Part shown: piece after piece, positions 61,126-64,000 of the stretch
Numbering within the stretch: the stretch's first letter is position 1
Layout: each line of letters begins with the position of its first letter
Assembly: GCF_051014685.1 (NCBI RefSeq)
Contig: NW_027479028.1
Coordinates: 62,001 to 126,000, forward strand
From: Ptiloglossa arizonensis
Lineage: Eukaryota; Arthropoda; Insecta; Hymenoptera; Colletidae
DNA: 64,000 nucleotides
Direction: 5' to 3'
Notes under the pieces: generated by a model
Told to the model about the DNA's origin: nothing
Databases searched by the model: none
The model's input: the letters and a program-made list of their open reading frames with translations, nothing else
Translations under genes and position numbers: made by a program

Positions 61126-62629
61126 TAAAAATACACATACCGTTGTAATCGGGCGAGTTTCTACTTTCAGACGCTACAGGAATTTTTGGGTTAGGTCAAT
61201 CCGTTCGCGAGATATGGGAGTTTGAAGCCAAGAAATGGTTGAGAAGGCAAAAAATTTTTCGCAATTCTGCTGCTCCAAACGCTTAACCAGAATGGCCTAG
61301 GGTAAAAATACACCTACCGCTGTAATCGGGCGAGTTTCTACTTTCAGACGCAACAGGAATATTTGAGTTAGGTCAATCCTTTCGCGAGATATGGGAGTTT
61401 GAAGCCAAGGAACGGTTGAGAAGGCAAAAAATTTTTCGCAATTCTGCTGCTCCAAACGCTTAACCAGAATGGCCTAGGGAAAAAATACACATACCGTTGT
61501 AATCGGGCGAGTTTCTACTTTCAGATGCAACAGGAATTTTTGGGTTAGGTCAATCCGTTCGCGAGATATGGGAGTTTGAAGCTAAGAAATGGTTGAGAAG
61601 ACAACAAATTTTTCGCACTTCTGCTGCTCCAAACGCTTAACCAGAATGGCCTAGGGAAAAAATACACATATCGTTGTAATCGGGCGAGTTTCTACTTTCA
61701 GATGCAACAGGAATTTTTGGGTTAGGTCAATCCGTTCGCGAGATATGGGAGTTTGAAGCAAAGAAATGGTTGAGAAGGCAAAAAATTTTTCGCAATTCTG
61801 CTGCTCCAAACGCTTAACAAGAATGGCCTAGGGAAAAAATACACATACCGTTGTAATCGGGCGAGTTTCTACTTTCAGACGCTACAGGAATTTTTGGGTT
61901 AGGTCAATCCGTTCGCGAGATATGGGAGTTTGAAGCCAAGAAATGGTTGAGAAGGCAAAAAATTTTTCGCAATTCTGCTGCTCCAAACGCTTAACCAGAA
62001 TGGCCTATGGTAAAAATACACCTACCGCTGTAATCGGGCGAGTTTCTACTTTCAGACGCAACAGGAATTTTTGAGTTAGGTCAATCCTTTCGCGAGATAT
62101 GGAGTTTGAAGCCAAGGAACGGTTGAGAAGGCAAAAAATTTTTCGCAATTCTGCTGCTCCAAACGCTTAACCAGAATGGCCTAGGGAAAAAATACACATA
62201 CCGTTGTAATCGGGCGAGTTTCTACTTTCAGATGCAACAGGAATTTTTGGGTTAGGTCAATCCGTTCGCGAGATATGGGAGTTTGAATCTAAGAAATGGT
62301 TGAGAAGACAACAAATTTTTCGCACTTCTGCTGCTCCAAACGCTTAACCAGAATGGCCTAGGGAAAAAATACACATATCGTTGTAATCGGGCGAGTTTCT
62401 TCTTTCAGATGCAACAGGAATTTTTGGGTTAGGTCAATCCGTTCGCGAGATATGGGAGTTTGAAGCAAAGAAATGGTTAAGAAGGCAAAAAATTTTTCGC
62501 AATTCTGCTGCTCCAAACGCTTAACAAGAATGGCCTAGGGAAAAAATACACATACCGTTGTAATCGGGCGAGTTTCTACTTTCAGACGCTACAGGAATTT
62601 TTGGGTTAGGTCAATCCGTTCGCGAGATA
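61126..62629 (+). repeat. Tandem duplication of a 4-monomer unit (708 bp)
   Basis: Units about 61126-61833 and 61834-62540, with 89 bp of further match. Shared variants are CAATCCTTTCGCG (61374 / 62082), ACATATCGTTG (61667 / 62374) and GAAGCAAAGAAATGG. The second unit lost one G in GATATGGAG (62096-62104) and has TTCTTCTTTCAG and GGTTAAGAAGG. The first has GGAATATTTGAG (61357). Confidence 0.85.
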
Positions 62630-62971
62630 TGGGTGTTTGAAGCCAAGAAATGGTTGAGAAGGCGAAAAATTTTTCGCAATTCTGCTGCTCCAAACGCTTA
62701 ACCAGAATGGCCTAGGGAAAAAATACACATACCGTGGTAATCGGGCGAGTTTCTACTTTCAGATGCAATAGGAATTTTTGGGTTAGGTCAATCCGTTCGC
62801 GAGATATGGGTGTTTGAAGCCAAGAAATGGTTGAGAAGGCAAACAATTTTTCGCAATTCTGCTGCTCCAAACGCTTAACCAGAATGGCCTAGGGAAAAAA
62901 TACACATACCGCTGTAATCGGGCGAGTTTCTACTTTCAGACGCAACAGGAATTTTTGAGTTAGGTCAATCC

Positions 62972-62988
62972 GTTCGCGAGATACGGGA
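62972..62988 (+). other. Exact minimal CENP-B box motif, copy 14
   Basis: Fifteen monomers after copy 13 (2654 bp; one single-base deletion between). It sits in the block 62832-63952 that duplicates 57525-58645, so it is the direct twin of copy 12. Confidence 0.6.
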
Positions 62989-63892
62989 GTTTGACGCTAA
63001 GAAATGGTTGAGAAGACAACAAATTTTTCGCAATTCTGCTGCTCCAAACGCTTAACCAGAATGCCCTAGGGAAAAAATACACATACCGTGGTAATCGGGC
63101 GAGTTTCTACTTTCAGATGCAATAGGAATTTTTGGGTTAGTTCAATCCGTTCGCGAGATATGGGAGTTTGAAGCCAAGAAATGGTTGAGAAGGCAAAAAA
63201 TTTTTCGCAATTCTGCTGCATCAAACGCTTAACCAGAATGGCCTAGGGAAAAAATACACATACCTCTGTAATCGGGCGAGTTTCGACTTTCAGATGCAAC
63301 AGGAATTTTTGGTTTAGGTCAATCCGTTCGCGAGATATGGGAGTTTGAAGCTAAGAAATGGTTGAGAAGACAACAAATTTTTCGAATTTCTGCTGCTCCA
63401 AACGCTTCAACAGAATGGCCTAGGGTAAAAATACACATACCGTTGTAATCGGGCGAGTTTCTACTTTCAGACGCTACAGGAATTTTTGGGTTAGGTCAAT
63501 CCGTTCGCGAGATATGGGAGTTTGAAGCCAAGAAATGGTTGAGAAGGCAAAAAATTTTTCGCAATTCTGCTGCTCCAAACGCTTAACCAGAATGGCCTAG
63601 GGAAAAAATACACATACCGTGGTAATCGGGCGAGTTTCTACTTTCAGATGCAATAGGAATTTTTGGGTTAGGTCAATCCGTTCGCGAGATATGGGAGTTT
63701 GAAGCCAAGAAATGGTTGAGAAGGCAACAAATTTTTCGCAATTCTGCTGCATCAAACGCTTAACCAGAATGGCCTAGGGAAAAAATACACATACCTCTGT
63801 AATCGGGCGAGTTTCGACTTTCAGATGCAACAGGAATTTTTGGTTTAGGTCAATCCGTTCGCGAGATATGGGAGTTTGAAGCTAAGAAATGG

Positions 63893-64000
63893 TTGAGAAG
63901 ACAACAAATTTTTCGCACTTCTGCTGCTCCAAACGCTTAACCAGAATGGCCTAGGGAAAAAATACACATATCGTTGTAATCGGGCGAGTTTCTACTTTCA
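63893..64000 (+). repeat. Partial monomer cut by window end
   Basis: The 362nd monomer begins with TTGAGAAGAC and is truncated after 108 bases by the end of the window, showing that the array continues rightwards. Its ACATATCGTTG variant is shared with copies near 57421, 59721, 61671 and 62376. Confidence 0.97.

Larger units (their letters stand above)
1..64000. repeat. 177-bp satellite array, 361 full monomers, head to tail
   Basis: TTGAGAAG (or ATGAGAAG) recurs every 177 bp from base 1 to 63893. Correcting for five unpaired single-base deletions, 63892 + 5 = 361 x 177 exactly, so no monomer is partial and no foreign DNA interrupts the array. All copies face the same way. Consensus composition is about 75 G+C in 177 (42%). 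Variation is almost entirely substitution, concentrated at monomer positions about 9-14, 26, 33-50, 65, 76-90, 101-126 and 166-175, while 131-158 is nearly invariant. Such length uniformity and absence of insertions is typical of a homogenised eukaryotic satellite core, usually centromeric or pericentromeric; that location is inferred, not shown. I see no gene, RNA gene, promoter or mobile element anywhere in the window. Confidence 0.98.

Noticed and set aside
1..64000. CRISPR array
   Set aside because: There are direct repeats but no unique spacers: the entire 177-bp unit is repeated, which is a satellite, not repeat-spacer architecture.

Overview
The whole window is one uninterrupted tandem satellite array. 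The repeat unit is 177 bp, about 42% GC, with every copy in the same orientation. Counting from the TTGAGAAG at base 1, I count 361 complete monomers plus a 108-bp partial copy at 63893-64000. The count closes exactly: the last monomer start lies 5 bp short of 361 x 177, and five unpaired single-base deletions can be located (16703, 28561, 59305, 59357 and 62100 regions). I see no protein-coding gene, RNA gene, transposon, inversion or non-satellite spacer. Both array ends lie outside the window. Array size, homogeneity and layered higher-order duplication point to a eukaryotic chromosome, most likely centromeric or pericentromeric heterochromatin. I do not recognise the satellite family and cannot name the organism.

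Layout. Monomer variants form mosaic territories that recur. Roughly 1-12 kb, 18.6-24.3 kb and 34.5-42 kb share one variant set (GCAGCTCC, CGCGTAACC, CTTATCCAG, CTTGCAGAAG, GATGTAATCTGG). About 12.8-18.6 kb and 24.3-34.5 kb share a second (CTAGGAACAAAATACACAC, CCTTGGGTAAA, GATTGTAGC). About 42-64 kb carries a third (GCATCAAACG, GATACGGGAGTTTGACGC). Segments of 1-4 kb recur at offsets that are exact multiples of 177 bp after correction for the single-base deletions: 30, 35, 37, 65, 67, 82, 84, 88, 171 and 173 monomers. Within these lie tandem higher-order units of 4, 6, 8 and 10 monomers. The 10-monomer unit at 50455-54074 is almost identical between copies and so probably the youngest.

Most interesting signal. 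Nearly every monomer has, at monomer positions 142-158, a 17-bp site one base away from the minimal mammalian CENP-B box (nTTCGnnnnAnnCGGGn). In 14 monomers found by eye the site is an exact match, GTTCGCGAGATACGGGA. The common form differs by C to T in a CpG. The exact form always travels with the linked variant TTTGACGCTAAG and is concentrated in 42-63 kb, so it looks like one haplotype spread by segmental amplification.

The many 75-codon minus-strand open frames are by-products of the repeat: 177 is 3 x 59, so any frame free of stops in one monomer recurs in the next. They are not annotated as genes.
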